Notes: generated from the letters alone by a model not told the origin. DNA of 64,000 nucleotides from Cryobacterium sp. BB307 (GCF_012274275.1 NZ_JAANZA010000001.1:1178001-1242000); one strand, 5' to 3'; shown: positions 1 through 8,540, numbered from the stretch's first letter. Numbers and translations are program-made.

Positions 1-2373
1 CTTGCGCCCTCGGTCGCCGATGACACCATGCGTGGTCGGGTTCTAGGTGCCGCAGCCGAGGCATCCGCTCGCCTGTCCCGCGTACAGAACGCCCTGCGCG
101 TTCAGCCCATCCACGGCGACGTCACCGACGACAACGTTCTCGCTTCGACCGAGCCGCACCTTCCGGACAGCGTCGTCGATTTCGGCGACCTCGCTCATGG
201 ATGGCTCGTGGCAGAGCTCGCGGTGACCGTCGCGTCGATCCTGCATCATGTCTTGGATGACCCGCTGGCCGCGGTTGCGGCGATCGAGGCTTTCGACGAG
301 CAGGTTCCGCTCACCGACGAGGAGCTCACCGCGCTTTGGCCGCTCGTGGTGCTTCGCGGTGCCGTCCTCGTGGTCAGCGGGCAGTACCAGTTGGCAGTCG
401 AGGGCGACAACGATTACGCCGCCGACCGCACCGAGCACGAGTGGCAGGCGTTCGAGGCGGCAGAGGGCATCGACTACGACGATGCCGAGTCGGCGATCCG
501 CGCCGCGCTCGGCCGGCCGAAGCGAGCCGCGCTTCTCGACGCGATCTCCCGTGGCGACGTCACGCTGCTGGACTTCTCGGTGACCAGCCCGGGCCTCGAC
601 GCGGGGCTCTGGCAGCATCCGGATGCCGAGTGGGAGTTGGCGATCAAGGCGCTCGCCACGGCTCCGGTGGCAGCCGCGCCGTTCGGCGAATACCGCCTCA
701 CCAAGGCGGTGGTGAACAGCCGCGACGAGACCGCCGTGTTCGCCACCGGCTGGGAACTGTTCCTGGCCAAAGGCGAGACACTCCGCTCACCGATCGACGC
801 CGAAGTGGCGTCCGTCGATGGCACCACCGTCATACTGTCCGGCGAGGGTGTCGCGGTCTCGATCGACGGGCTCAAGCCGTCGGTCTCCGCGGGAAGCACT
901 GTCGCGGCCGGTGACAAGCTCGGTCGTGTCGCGCCGGTCCGGGACGGCTATGGCCGGGTCGCGGTGCAGCAGCTGGCGAATCCGGATGCCACGTTCCCAC
1001 TCTTCGTGACCGCATCGGAAGCGAAGGAGCTGGCGCCGCAGGATCCGGCAGCTCTCATCGGCCTCGCTCCGGTGAGTCCCAAGTTCGACCCAGAAGGCGA
1101 GCGGCTTCGGCGGTCACGCGTCTTTGCCAGCGCGCAGGAGCGCTACTACCTCAAGCCGCCGCAGATCGAGCGAGGGTGGAAAGAGTTCCTGATCGGAGGC
1201 GACGGCCGGGTCTACCTCGACATGGTCAACAACGTCGCGAGCATCGGGCACGCCCACCCCCGCCAGGTGAAGGCCGTCGCGCGCCAGCTGGCGATGCTCA
1301 ACACCAACTCCCGCTTCCTCTACCGCGCGCTCGCCGACCTCAGCGAGCGGCTGGTCGAGCTGGCGCCGGATCCATCGCTCGACACCGTGCTGCTGGTCAA
1401 CAGCGGCACCGAGGCCGTCGACCTCGCGCTGCGTCTCGCTCAGGTGCACACCGGCCGTCGGCACGTCGTTGCATTGCGGGAGGGGTACCACGGATGGTCC
1501 ATGGGCGCCGATGCGATCACGACCTCCGCCTACGACAACCCGTCCGCGCTGTCGAACCGCCCCGACTGGGTGGAGATCGCCGACGTGCCCAACCCGTACC
1601 GCGGGCGCTACCGCGGCGCGGACAGCGCACCGCAATATCTGGCCGACCTTGCCGGAGGGTTGGAGAGGATGGTAGCGGATGACCGGCATCCGGCCGCCTT
1701 CATCAGCGAGCCGGTACTCGGGAACGCAGGGGGAGTGGTCCCGCCCGACGGATACCTGGCCGGCGCCTACGACCTAGTGCGGGAGCGCGGCGGGCTGTGC
1801 ATTGCGGACGAGGTCCAGGTGGGCTACGGCAGGCTCGGCCATCACTTCTGGGGCGTGCAGCAGCAGGGTGTCGTCCCGGACATCATCTCGGTCGCCAAAG
1901 CCATGGGCAACGGCTACCCGCTCGGGGCGGTCATCACGCGGAGGGAGATCGCGGAATCGCTCTCGCGCGAGGGCAACTTCTTCTCGTCGGCGGGCGGAAG
2001 CCCGGTGAGCTCGGTCGCGGGGCTCGCCGTGCTCGACGTCATACGCGACGAGAAGCTGCAGGAGAACGCCGCGCAGGTCGGCGACCACCTCGTGGAGCGC
2101 CTTGGCGAGCTGGCCGAGCAGCATCCGATCATCGGCGCGGTGCATGGCATGGGGCTCTACTTGGGCATCGAACTGGTGCGGGACCGCGAGACGCTCGAGC
2201 CGGCCACTCTGGAGACCGCTGCACTGTGCGAGCGGCTGCTCCAACTCGGGGTGATCATGCAGCCGACCTCCGAGCGGCAGAACGTGCTCAAGGTCAAGCC
2301 ACCGATGTGCCTCACTCTCGAGAGCGCGGACTTCTTCGTGGACGCCCTAGACGTCGCGTTGGGGTCGAACTGA
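1..2373 (+). CDS. Aminotransferase class III fused to an APH-like kinase domain (5' end outside window)
   Basis: The reading frame is open from the first base, so the N-terminus is missing. The visible protein starts inside an aminoglycoside-phosphotransferase-like kinase domain: the catalytic loop reads HGDVTDDNVL and is followed by VVDFGDLAHGW, the usual metal-binding DFG-like motif. A short middle region around nt 775-1010 looks like the beta-barrel of an M23 peptidase or lipoyl-type domain but lacks an HxH pair. From about nt 1090 to the end is a complete class-III, PLP-dependent aminotransferase; the Schiff-base lysine is in SVAKAMGNGYP (codon 1897-1899). Such kinase-M23-aminotransferase fusions of about 1000 residues are known in actinobacteria and proteobacteria and relate to ethanolamine-phosphate lyase/AGXT2-like enzymes; the substrate here is unknown. 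The kinase and aminotransferase acting in sequence on one amino-alcohol is inference. Confidence 0.9.
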   Translation, partial: LAPSVADDTMRGRVLGAAAEASARLSRVQNALRVQPIHGDVTDDNVLASTEPHLPDSVVDFGDLAHGWLVAELAVTVASILHHVLDDPLAAVAAIEAFDEQVPLTDEELTALWPLVVLRGAVLVVSGQYQLAVEGDNDYAADRTEHEWQAFEAAEGIDYDDAESAIRAALGRPKRAALLDAISRGDVTLLDFSVTSPGLDAGLWQHPDAEWELAIKALATAPVAAAPFGEYRLTKAVVNSRDETAVFATGWELFLAKGETLRSPIDAEVASVDGTTVILSGEGVAVSIDGLKPSVSAGSTVAAGDKLGRVAPVRDGYGRVAVQQLANPDATFPLFVTASEAKELAPQDPAALIGLAPVSPKFDPEGERLRRSRVFASAQERYYLKPPQIERGWKEFLIGGDGRVYLDMVNNVASIGHAHPRQVKAVARQLAMLNTNSRFLYRALADLSERLVELAPDPSLDTVLLVNSGTEAVDLALRLAQVHTGRRHVVALREGYHGWSMGADAITTSAYDNPSALSNRPDWVEIADVPNPYRGRYRGADSAPQYLADLAGGLERMVADDRHPAAFISEPVLGNAGGVVPPDGYLAGAYDLVRERGGLCIADEVQVGYGRLGHHFWGVQQQGVVPDIISVAKAMGNGYPLGAVITRREIAESLSREGNFFSSAGGSPVSSVAGLAVLDVIRDEKLQENAAQVGDHLVERLGELAEQHPIIGAVHGMGLYLGIELVRDRETLEPATLETAALCERLLQLGVIMQPTSERQNVLKVKPPMCLTLESADFFVDALDVALGSN

Positions 2374-2474
2374 CTGAGTCGAAAGAATTTTTCCGCGTTG
2401 TCGATTTCCTGCTCGCCCGTTCGACGCAATAGTAGAGGGACGCATCCGGCGGCTCCGAGATGAAGGAGAACACC

Positions 2475-2909
2475 ATGAAGTACATGCTGATCATGCGCGC
2501 CACCGATGAGGCCAAGGAGGCCTTCGAGAAGCTCGACTTCGAAGAGGTCATCAACGCCATGGGCGCGTACAACGAGTCGATGATCAAGGCGGGCGTGCTG
2601 CTCGCAGGTGAGGGGTTGTCCGACGCCAAGGAGGGCTTCATCGTCGACTTCTCCGCCGAGAAGCCGATCGTCACCGACGGGCCGTACGGAGAGACTCACG
2701 AGCTGTTCAACGGCTTCTGGATCGTCGAGGTCTCCAGCAAGGAAGAGGCGGCCGAGTGGGCCAGCCGCGCACCGCTTGGACCGGGCAGCAAGCTCGAGGT
2801 GCGTCGGGTGAACGACGAGAGCGACTTCGCGGACTACGCCGACAACGAGTACATCCAGAAAGAGGTCGGCTGGCGCGAGCAGGAAGCCGCCAAGTCGCAA
2901 GGCAGCTGA
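2475..2909 (+). CDS. YCII/DGPF-domain protein
   Basis: Small (144 aa) single-domain protein of the YCII (DGPF) superfamily: it begins MKYMLIMRA, a typical first strand, and carries TDGPYGETHEL, the DGPF-type signature, followed by a ferredoxin-like alpha/beta pattern. ATG at 2475 is chosen over ATG 2460 because GGAG at 2465-2468 sits 6 bases before it and inside the longer form. The gene lies 5 bases upstream of an ECF sigma factor gene in the same direction, the classic arrangement of DGPF proteins with ECF42-type sigma factors. The DGPF protein is assumed to take part in sensing or to be a regulated partner; its biochemical activity is not established. Confidence 0.9.
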   Translation: MKYMLIMRATDEAKEAFEKLDFEEVINAMGAYNESMIKAGVLLAGEGLSDAKEGFIVDFSAEKPIVTDGPYGETHELFNGFWIVEVSSKEEAAEWASRAPLGPGSKLEVRRVNDESDFADYADNEYIQKEVGWREQEAAKSQGS

Positions 2910-2914
2910 TCCGG

Positions 2915-4141
2915 ATGCCTGACATCCGGCGAACGGTCGATGCCGTCTGGCGCATCGAGGGCGCGCGCATCGTCGCCACTCTCGCCAAGATGACCGGCGA
3001 CGTCGGCCTCGCCGAGGATCTCGCACAGGAGGCTTTGGTCGACGCCTTGAAGCAATGGCCGGAGTCGGGCGTCCCGCAGAATACGGGCGCCTGGCTCACG
3101 ACCGTCGCAAAGCGCAAGGCCATCGACGGCTGGCGGCGCCGGGAGCGGGTCGACGAGCGGTACCGAGCGATCGCCCACGATCTCGAAGAGGCAGGCGAAG
3201 ACGAGTGGCAGCCGATCGACGACGACCTCCTTCGCCTCGTGTTCATCGCCTGCCACCCGGTGCTGTCGCGCGAAGCGCAGGTCGCGCTGACACTGCGGGT
3301 GGTCGCTGGTCTCACGGCGGAAGAGATCGCGCGGATGCTGCTGGTTCCTGTTGCCACGGTGCAACAGCGGATCGTACGGGCGAAGAAGACGCTGTCGGCC
3401 GCGCGAGTGCCCTTTGAGACGCCCGAACCGGCGGAATGGCTCGCGCGTCTCAGTGCCGTGCTCGGAGTGATCTACCTGATCTTCACGGAAGGTTATGCCG
3501 CAACATCCGGTGATAGGTGGATTCGCTCCGAGCTTGCGCACGAGGCGTTGCGGCTCGGCCGGGTTCTGGCGGGGCTGCTGCCGCGGGAGCCCGAAGTGCA
3601 CGGCCTCGTCGCACTGATGGAGTTTCAGTCCTCGCGATTCGCTGCCCGACTGGGCCGCACTGGCGAGCCGATCCTGCTCGCGGATCAGGACCGATCGCGG
3701 TGGGATCACGCGCAGATTCAGCGCGGTAGGGCAGCGCTCGGGCGGGCGGATGCCTTGGGTCGCGGTCGCGGCAGCTACAGCCTGCAGGCGGGCATCGCCG
3801 AATGCCACGCGATCGCACCGAGCATCGACGAGACCGACTGGGACCGCATTGTGGTGCTCTACGAGGCGCTCGGCCAGCTCGCCCCGAGCCCTGTGGTCGA
3901 GCTCAACCGCGCGGTCGCGGTGTCCATGGCGGTCGGGCCGGCGAGCGGTCTGGCCATCGTTGACCGACTGGAGTCGGAGGGAGCCTTGCGCGGCTCGCAC
4001 CTTCTGCCAAGCGTGCGCGGGGAGCTGCTCGCACGGCTCGGCAGAACCGAGGAGGCCCGCTCGGAACTTGTCATCGCCGCGAATCTCGCCACCAATGAGC
4101 GTGAGAGCGCGGTGTTGCGCGCGAAGGCGAAAGCGCTGTAA
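2915..4141 (+). CDS. ECF-family RNA polymerase sigma factor (ECF42-like, with long C-terminal extension)
   Basis: A 408-aa protein, about twice the length of a simple ECF sigma factor. Sigma region 2 is seen in the first ~90 residues (AEDLAQEALVDALKQWP, then TGAWLTTVAKRKAIDGWRRR), and region 4 as an HTH at about residues 125-170 (LTAEEIARMLLVPVATVQQRIVRAKK). The last ~230 residues form the helical, TPR-like extension typical of ECF42 (lines such as PSPVVELNRAVAVSMAVGPASGL). No anti-sigma factor is adjacent; in this group activity is thought to depend on the C-terminal domain and the DGPF protein encoded just upstream. ATG 2915 is 5 bases after the DGPF stop codon, so the two are likely co-translated. 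Confidence 0.93.
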   Translation: MPDIRRTVDAVWRIEGARIVATLAKMTGDVGLAEDLAQEALVDALKQWPESGVPQNTGAWLTTVAKRKAIDGWRRRERVDERYRAIAHDLEEAGEDEWQPIDDDLLRLVFIACHPVLSREAQVALTLRVVAGLTAEEIARMLLVPVATVQQRIVRAKKTLSAARVPFETPEPAEWLARLSAVLGVIYLIFTEGYAATSGDRWIRSELAHEALRLGRVLAGLLPREPEVHGLVALMEFQSSRFAARLGRTGEPILLADQDRSRWDHAQIQRGRAALGRADALGRGRGSYSLQAGIAECHAIAPSIDETDWDRIVVLYEALGQLAPSPVVELNRAVAVSMAVGPASGLAIVDRLESEGALRGSHLLPSVRGELLARLGRTEEARSELVIAANLATNERESAVLRAKAKAL

Positions 4142-4159
4142 GGCTGCGCGCGGCTTTCG

Positions 4160-4600
4160 TCAGTCGTCGAGCGGTTCGAGCACGAACACCGGAATGAGCC
4201 GCTCGGTCTTCTTCTGGTAGTTGGCGTAGGGCGGGTACGCCTCGACCGCGCGCTTCCACCACTCGTCGCGCTCGGCACCGGATGCTTCGCGCACGGAGTA
4301 GTCGCGCTTGGTGGGGCCGTCCTGCAGTTCGACGTGCGGGTTGGCACGCAGGTTGAACACCCAGGCCGGATGCTTGGGAGAGCCACCGCGAGACCCGATT
4401 ACCGCGTAGTCGCCCTCATGCTCGACGCGCATGAGCGCCGTCTTGCGCAGCTTGCCGGATGTCGCTCCGATCGAGGTGAGGATGATGACCGGGCGCCCGT
4501 TGAGCATCGTGCCCTTGGTGCCGCCGGACGACTCGTAGAGTTCGGCCTGATCCCGCGCCCACTTGGACGTGCTCGGTTCGTATTCCCCCTGAAGTGGCAT
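4160..4600 (-). CDS. Nitroreductase/deazaflavin (F420)-dependent oxidoreductase, Ddn-like
   Basis: A 146-aa protein matching the split-barrel family of F420-dependent nitroreductase-like proteins: GRPVIILTSIGATSGKLRKTALMRVEHEGDYAVIGSRGG is contained in the first half, with the T-S-G-K-x-R cofactor-binding pattern and the following VIGSRGG strand. It ends with a pattern of W and Y residues common to this family. It probably binds deazaflavin F420 and reduces small organic molecules; the substrate cannot be told from sequence. It converges with the sigma factor gene, 18 bases away. A gene for F420 polyglutamylation (cofE) at 54.9 kb shows that the organism can make the cofactor. Confidence 0.88.
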   Translation of the reverse strand: MPLQGEYEPSTSKWARDQAELYESSGGTKGTMLNGRPVIILTSIGATSGKLRKTALMRVEHEGDYAVIGSRGGSPKHPAWVFNLRANPHVELQDGPTKRDYSVREASGAERDEWWKRAVEAYPPYANYQKKTERLIPVFVLEPLDD

Positions 4601-4648
4601 GGGGCGATTGTCCCACTTCCGGGTCGAGTTCTCGGTGGTCGAGCCTCT

Positions 4649-4669
4649 GGTGGTCGAGCTTGTCGAGAC
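4649..4669. repeat. Left inverted repeat flanking the DUF222-HNH gene
   Basis: A 21-bp sequence beginning ggtggtcgagcttgtcgaga matches, in inverted orientation and with one mismatch, 6338-6358 on the other side of the HNH gene. A second partial copy (tctcggtggtcgagcct) sits directly upstream at about 4630-4646. Short repeats with GGTCGAG...GTCGAGAC are common between genes in Microbacteriaceae, so the pair may simply be two members of that family. The rest of the 220-bp gap holds no gene; near 4760-4785 it is AT-rich with a 6-bp inverted repeat (cagatt/aatctg), perhaps part of the HNH gene promoter. Confidence 0.75.
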
Positions 4670-4821
4670 GTCGAGACCCGGATCTCGACGACCTCGATCA
4701 CCCGCACGCTCGACCGCCGGCCTCCACTTCTCTCTTCCTCCACAGGTGGGCTTGAAAGTAGTTTCTAACAGATTCTCAAATCTGCTTGTGTAGCTGTGTT
4801 CGAGGCTGGGACAATTGATGC

Positions 4822-6306
4822 ATGACCAGTTCCGCAGCTACGTTCAGCACCTCGCTCGAGGTCCTGCTGGCCGCTGCCGCCCGGATCGGCGTCGACGCGC
4901 CCGGTGCTCGGGCGCTGGGTGACAAGCAGCTGCTCAAGGCGCAGGCATCGTTGGCGGAGGCGAAGCGCAGTCTTGATGCTTGCGCGTCCGTGCTGGCCGG
5001 TGAGGTGGTGCGCCGCTCATCGGTGGAGGCGGGGTTCGGTGGGTTGGCGCGGAAGGAGGGGTTCCGCACCCCGGAGGCGCTGATCCGCGGGGTGACCGGC
5101 TCCACGGCCCGGGAGGCGACCACGCTGATTCGGGTCGGCAGCATGCTCAACGACGCCGACCTGCTGAACAACGCCGAGACCGCCGGCATCGACGACCCGG
5201 CAGGGCTCGCCTCGATGATGGCCGAGCCGTGGCTCGCACCCGTCGGGAAGGCCGTCGCGGCCGGCACCGTCTCGGTGGCTGGTGCGGAGGCGATCCGCAC
5301 CGGGCTGGGCCGGCCGGGACCCGGTGTCACGACTGAAGACTTGACCGCCGCCGCGACCCGGCTGGTGACCGGCGTCGCCGAATCGGCGACCTCGCCCGGT
5401 GGCGCGCTCGATGCCGAGGGCCTGCTGCGGCTGGCCCGGGCCGCCCGGGATGACCTGGATGCGGCAGGGATCGTGGAGCGGGAGCGGCAGCGCCGGGCCT
5501 TGCGGTCGTTCCGCAGGTGGAAGCGGGATGACGGGATGACCCGGTACACCTGGGACCTCGACCCGGAGGGCGCCGCGCTGATCGATGACGTCTACGACAA
5601 GCTCACCTCACCACGCCGGGGCGGACCCCGCTTCACCACCGGTCCGGAGCAGGCCCGGGCGGAGCAGATTATGGCCGACACCCGCACCACCGAGCAGCTG
5701 GCCTCGGACGGGATGCTGGAGCTGATCCAGCTGGCCCTCGACACCGACCCGCAGGGTGTGGTCGGGGTGAACCGGCCCGCGGTGCGGGTGCTGGTGGCCG
5801 CCACAGACTTGACCGACCGGACCGGTCGGGGCTGGATCGAGGGCCAGGACTACCCGGTGTCGATCGCCACGGTGGAGCGCAACGCCTGCCTGAACGGCAT
5901 CGAGCTGATCGTCTTCGACGACCGCCCCCTCCCGGTCAACCTCGGCCGTGAGCAGCGCTTCTTCAACCGGGCCCAACGCCGGCTGCTGGCCGCCCGCGAC
6001 GGCGGCTGCGCCTGGCCCGACTGCGACCGACCCCCGGAGTGGACCGAGGCCCACCACATCCGCTGGTGGGAACGCGACGGCGGAACAACCGACATCGACA
6101 ACGGCATCCTGCTTTGCCGCCACCACCACCTGCTGCTGCATGACGAGGGCTGGGAGATCGAAACCCGCGACCACGACCCGCTAGCCCGCTTCTGGCTCAT
6201 CCCACCCCGCGACATCGACCCCACCCAAACACCAAGGCCGATGCCATCCAAATCACCGGCACTCGCCGACGCCCTCACCGCGGCCGAGCGACATCGGGCC
6301 ACCTGA
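4822..6306 (+). CDS. DUF222 / HNH endonuclease domain protein (13E12-repeat family)
   Basis: A 494-aa protein with an N-terminal ~300-residue helical DUF222 region (alanine-rich, LLAAAARIGVDAPGARALG) and a C-terminal HNH nuclease domain. The HNH core is easy to read: CAWPDCDRPPEWTEAHHIRW with two zinc-binding cysteines and the catalytic HH, then NGILLCRHHHLLLHDEGW. The family is greatly expanded in actinobacteria and often sits in repeat-rich, variable places; some copies are called REP13E12 in mycobacteria. Function in vivo is unknown; DNA nicking is inferred from the HNH motif. No clear ribosome binding site is seen. Inverted 21-bp repeats flank the gene on both sides. Confidence 0.9.
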   Translation: MTSSAATFSTSLEVLLAAAARIGVDAPGARALGDKQLLKAQASLAEAKRSLDACASVLAGEVVRRSSVEAGFGGLARKEGFRTPEALIRGVTGSTAREATTLIRVGSMLNDADLLNNAETAGIDDPAGLASMMAEPWLAPVGKAVAAGTVSVAGAEAIRTGLGRPGPGVTTEDLTAAATRLVTGVAESATSPGGALDAEGLLRLARAARDDLDAAGIVERERQRRALRSFRRWKRDDGMTRYTWDLDPEGAALIDDVYDKLTSPRRGGPRFTTGPEQARAEQIMADTRTTEQLASDGMLELIQLALDTDPQGVVGVNRPAVRVLVAATDLTDRTGRGWIEGQDYPVSIATVERNACLNGIELIVFDDRPLPVNLGREQRFFNRAQRRLLAARDGGCAWPDCDRPPEWTEAHHIRWWERDGGTTDIDNGILLCRHHHLLLHDEGWEIETRDHDPLARFWLIPPRDIDPTQTPRPMPSKSPALADALTAAERHRAT

Positions 6307-6337
6307 GGCACTCGGGGAGAACTCCGCCCAGCGACGG

Positions 6338-6358
6338 GTCTCGACAGGCTCGACCACC
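6338..6358. repeat. Right inverted repeat flanking the DUF222-HNH gene
   Basis: This 21-bp sequence (starts gtctcgacaggctcgaccac) is the reverse complement of 4649-4669 with a single mismatch. It lies between the HNH stop codon (6306) and the stop codon of the convergent kinase gene (6367), so it could also work as part of a transcription stop, though no T-run follows. Confidence 0.75.
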
Positions 6359-6366
6359 GAGATCGC

Positions 6367-7242
6367 CTACGCGTCGATGAGCACCTGCTCCAGCCCATGC
6401 CCACCGATCGCGCGCATCGCGGAGTCCGGCTCTGAGTGCACCAGAAACGCCGTCGACAGCAACAGCGCCCAGCCGTGCGCACGCAGCCAGGTGTCGTTGT
6501 CGGCATCGACGATCAGGTCCCTGAACGCGGTACGCACATCCGGGTCGAACGCCAGCCAGGCCACCGCTAGGTCGCTCGCCGGGTCCCCAGCGGTCAGGTC
6601 CCCGAAGTCGATGACGGCGCTCAGGGCTCCGGATGCGTTCACGAGCAGGTTCCCGGGATGCAGGTCGCCGTGCAGCCACACCGGCGGTCCTTGCCACGGC
6701 GGTGTTTCCACCAGCCGCTCCCACAATCGCCGCAACCGGTCAGCATCCGGCAGGTCAGCGGTCGCAAGCCGCTCCAGGAACACCGTCTCCCTTGACCGCA
6801 GCGGCACCCCGCGCACCGGGTTATGTGGCGCATCCGGTGGCGCCTGCTCGTGAAGCTCGTGCACGAACGCGGCCAGGTCGACCGCGAGCCTGCCGCGATC
6901 CTCCACCGGCAACCCGGTTGCGGCCGAGCCGTCGAACCACGGCAGGATGCTCCACGGCCACGGGTACGCCGGTGTCGGCACCCCGATCCGCTCCGGAACG
7001 GGGATCGGGACGCTCACCTGGCCAGCCAGTTCGGGCAGCCAGCGCTGCTCGTTGAGCGTCAGCTGCGCGGCGACCTCGCGCCGAGGCAACCGCACACCGA
7101 GCCGATCGCCGAGCCGGTAGATGGCGTTGTCCCAGCCGTTGGCGATCAGCGTGACTGGCCCCGCGACATCCGGATGCTGCGTCTCGACCAGGCGGGCAAC
7201 CAGCGCGTCATCGACGCGGATGTCGGCGGCCGGCGTGCTCAC
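6367..7242 (-). CDS. Aminoglycoside phosphotransferase (APH)-family kinase
   Basis: A 291-aa kinase-fold protein. The Brenner-type catalytic loop WLHGDLHPGNLL and the Mg-binding VIDFGDLTAGDPASDLA are intact, and the N-lobe has a glycine/aspartate stretch (NGWDNAIYRLGDRLGVRLPRR) that supplies the ATP lysine/arginine. The family phosphorylates small molecules (aminoglycosides, macrolides, choline, homoserine, fructosamines); close relatives with this motif pattern are commonly annotated as macrolide 2'-phosphotransferase-like, but resistance cannot be inferred. GTG at 7242 is chosen because it overlaps the stop of the upstream membrane-protein gene (GTGA), indicating translational coupling; longer forms run through that gene. 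Confidence 0.9.
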   Translation of the reverse strand: MSTPAADIRVDDALVARLVETQHPDVAGPVTLIANGWDNAIYRLGDRLGVRLPRREVAAQLTLNEQRWLPELAGQVSVPIPVPERIGVPTPAYPWPWSILPWFDGSAATGLPVEDRGRLAVDLAAFVHELHEQAPPDAPHNPVRGVPLRSRETVFLERLATADLPDADRLRRLWERLVETPPWQGPPVWLHGDLHPGNLLVNASGALSAVIDFGDLTAGDPASDLAVAWLAFDPDVRTAFRDLIVDADNDTWLRAHGWALLLSTAFLVHSEPDSAMRAIGGHGLEQVLIDA

Positions 7243-7712
7243 CGGAGGATGTCCGCGGGCGGCGTGCGCCGAGGCGCAGGCAGGATGCTGCGCGCGGCGA
7301 GCACCACGAATGCGACGAGCAGACCGAGGATCGCGACGTCGCACGCGATGTAGAGGTAATGCAGGATCGAGCCGCTGTCTGCGGTGCCCGCAAGCACGGC
7401 ATCCGTTCGCGCGTTCAGCATCGGCCGCACCACCAGCACCTCGAGCACCACCACGGCCCAGAGCGCGATCAGCACGCCGAACACGCCGCGCGAGACGCGT
7501 GGCCGCATACACGCCACGGTCAGCACAACCATCAGCACGACCGTCGAGATGTTCAGCGCGGTGAAGACGAGGCGGCCGATACCAAGGCCCAGTTCGATGG
7601 TGATGCCGGGGGCGAGGAACTTCAGCGGCGCCTCAATAAACGAGATCGCGGCGATCATCCCGAACATGATCGCGGGGATGGTCAGCCGCAGTACAGGTGA
7701 GATGCGCTCCAC
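7239..7712 (-). CDS. Small four-helix membrane protein
   Basis: A 157-aa protein with about four hydrophobic helices: near residues 8-28, 45-68, 77-97 and 122-145. I do not recognise a named family; it resembles small DUF-type integral membrane proteins with no catalytic motif. It starts with GTG (7712) two bases after the stop codon of a 12-codon reading frame and its end overlaps the start of the APH-kinase gene by four bases, so it is probably co-translated with that kinase. The role is unknown. Confidence 0.75.
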   Translation of the reverse strand: MERISPVLRLTIPAIMFGMIAAISFIEAPLKFLAPGITIELGLGIGRLVFTALNISTVVLMVVLTVACMRPRVSRGVFGVLIALWAVVVLEVLVVRPMLNARTDAVLAGTADSGSILHYLYIACDVAILGLLVAFVVLAARSILPAPRRTPPADILR

Positions 7713-7714
7713 GG

Positions 7715-7753
7715 TCAGACGTAGTCGAATTCGGGTTCGTCGGGGTCAGCCAT
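7715..7753 (-). CDS. Possible 12-codon leader ORF (MADPDEPEFDYV)
   Basis: ATG to TGA encodes the acidic peptide MADPDEPEFDYV and stops two bases before the GTG start of the small membrane protein gene. GGAG lies nine bases before its ATG. The close spacing suggests coupling or a leader function, but a reading frame this short can arise by chance; no ribosome-stalling motif is evident. Confidence 0.3.
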   Translation of the reverse strand: MADPDEPEFDYV

Positions 7754-7793
7754 GCGGACATGTTCTCATGCTCCACTGGAACCGACCAGAGTG

Positions 7794-8432
7794 TCAGATG
7801 TCGAGTTCGTCGCCGGGCTCGAGGGGGAAGAACTCGCCGCCGATCGCCTCGGTGGAGAGCTTCACGCGGGCGTTGGAGAGGTCCTTGCCCGCTTTGGACA
7901 GCACCATCTCGTGCACGGTGAAGCTGCGCCGCGGCTTCACCTCGGCGACGTAGTCCATCGCCTCGGCGATCTTCATCCACGGCGCCGCTGCCGGCACCGC
8001 GAGGGTGTCGACCTCGACGTCCTCGGGCACGGTGAAGGAATCACCCGCGTAGTAGAGCAGGTCGTTCACCAGCACGCCGACGTTGTCGACGACGGGGATG
8101 CTGGAGTGGATGACGGCGTGCTGCCCACCGAAGAAGCGCAACGTGAACGGCTCGACCTCGACGGTGTCGCCGGCGCTCACCGCTTCTACCTTGAAGCCGT
8201 GGGCCGCGTCGACTACGCCCTGCGGGCCGAAGACTCGCGCATCCGGATTCTGCTTCAGGATGTGCTCGAGCTGGTCGGCCGTCCAGTGGTCGGCGTGCTC
8301 GTGGGTGATCACGATGGCCTTCACGTTGTTGGTGCCGATGAGCAGGGTCGTCCAGTTGCCGGGATCGATCACCAGGCTGCTGCCGCCCTGGTCCACGACA
8401 AGGCAGGAGTGCTCGTGCTTAGTGATTCTCAT
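7794..8432 (-). CDS. Metallo-beta-lactamase-fold hydrolase
   Basis: A 212-aa MBL-fold protein, UlaG/YtnP-like in length. The first metal motif reads THEHADHW (HxHxDH) and the fourth-strand region carries GGQHAVIHSS and YYAGDSF, the latter supplying the bridging aspartate; MKIAEAMDYVAEVKPRRSFTVHE supplies the last histidine. The substrate is unknown. ATG 8432 (MRITKHEHSC) is chosen because the MBL fold begins right there; the upstream extension is low-complexity and overlaps the divergent lipid-kinase gene region. It is separated by about 108 bases from the divergent diacylglycerol-kinase-like gene, which should contain both promoters. Confidence 0.9.
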   Translation of the reverse strand: MRITKHEHSCLVVDQGGSSLVIDPGNWTTLLIGTNNVKAIVITHEHADHWTADQLEHILKQNPDARVFGPQGVVDAAHGFKVEAVSAGDTVEVEPFTLRFFGGQHAVIHSSIPVVDNVGVLVNDLLYYAGDSFTVPEDVEVDTLAVPAAAPWMKIAEAMDYVAEVKPRRSFTVHEMVLSKAGKDLSNARVKLSTEAIGGEFFPLEPGDELDI

Positions 8433-8540
8433 AGGCACAGAGTACTGAGCGATCTGGTGAAAACATGAGGAGCGGTCTGCCCCCGGTCTGGGGAGGAGGG
8501 GGCGAATCGCGGGCATCCGGATTCCCGCCATAATCGTGGG

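Noticed and set aside
6367-7242. Calling the APH-family gene an antibiotic-resistance determinant
   Set aside because: The fold is general for small-molecule kinases and no substrate-specific residues can be assigned from sequence alone.
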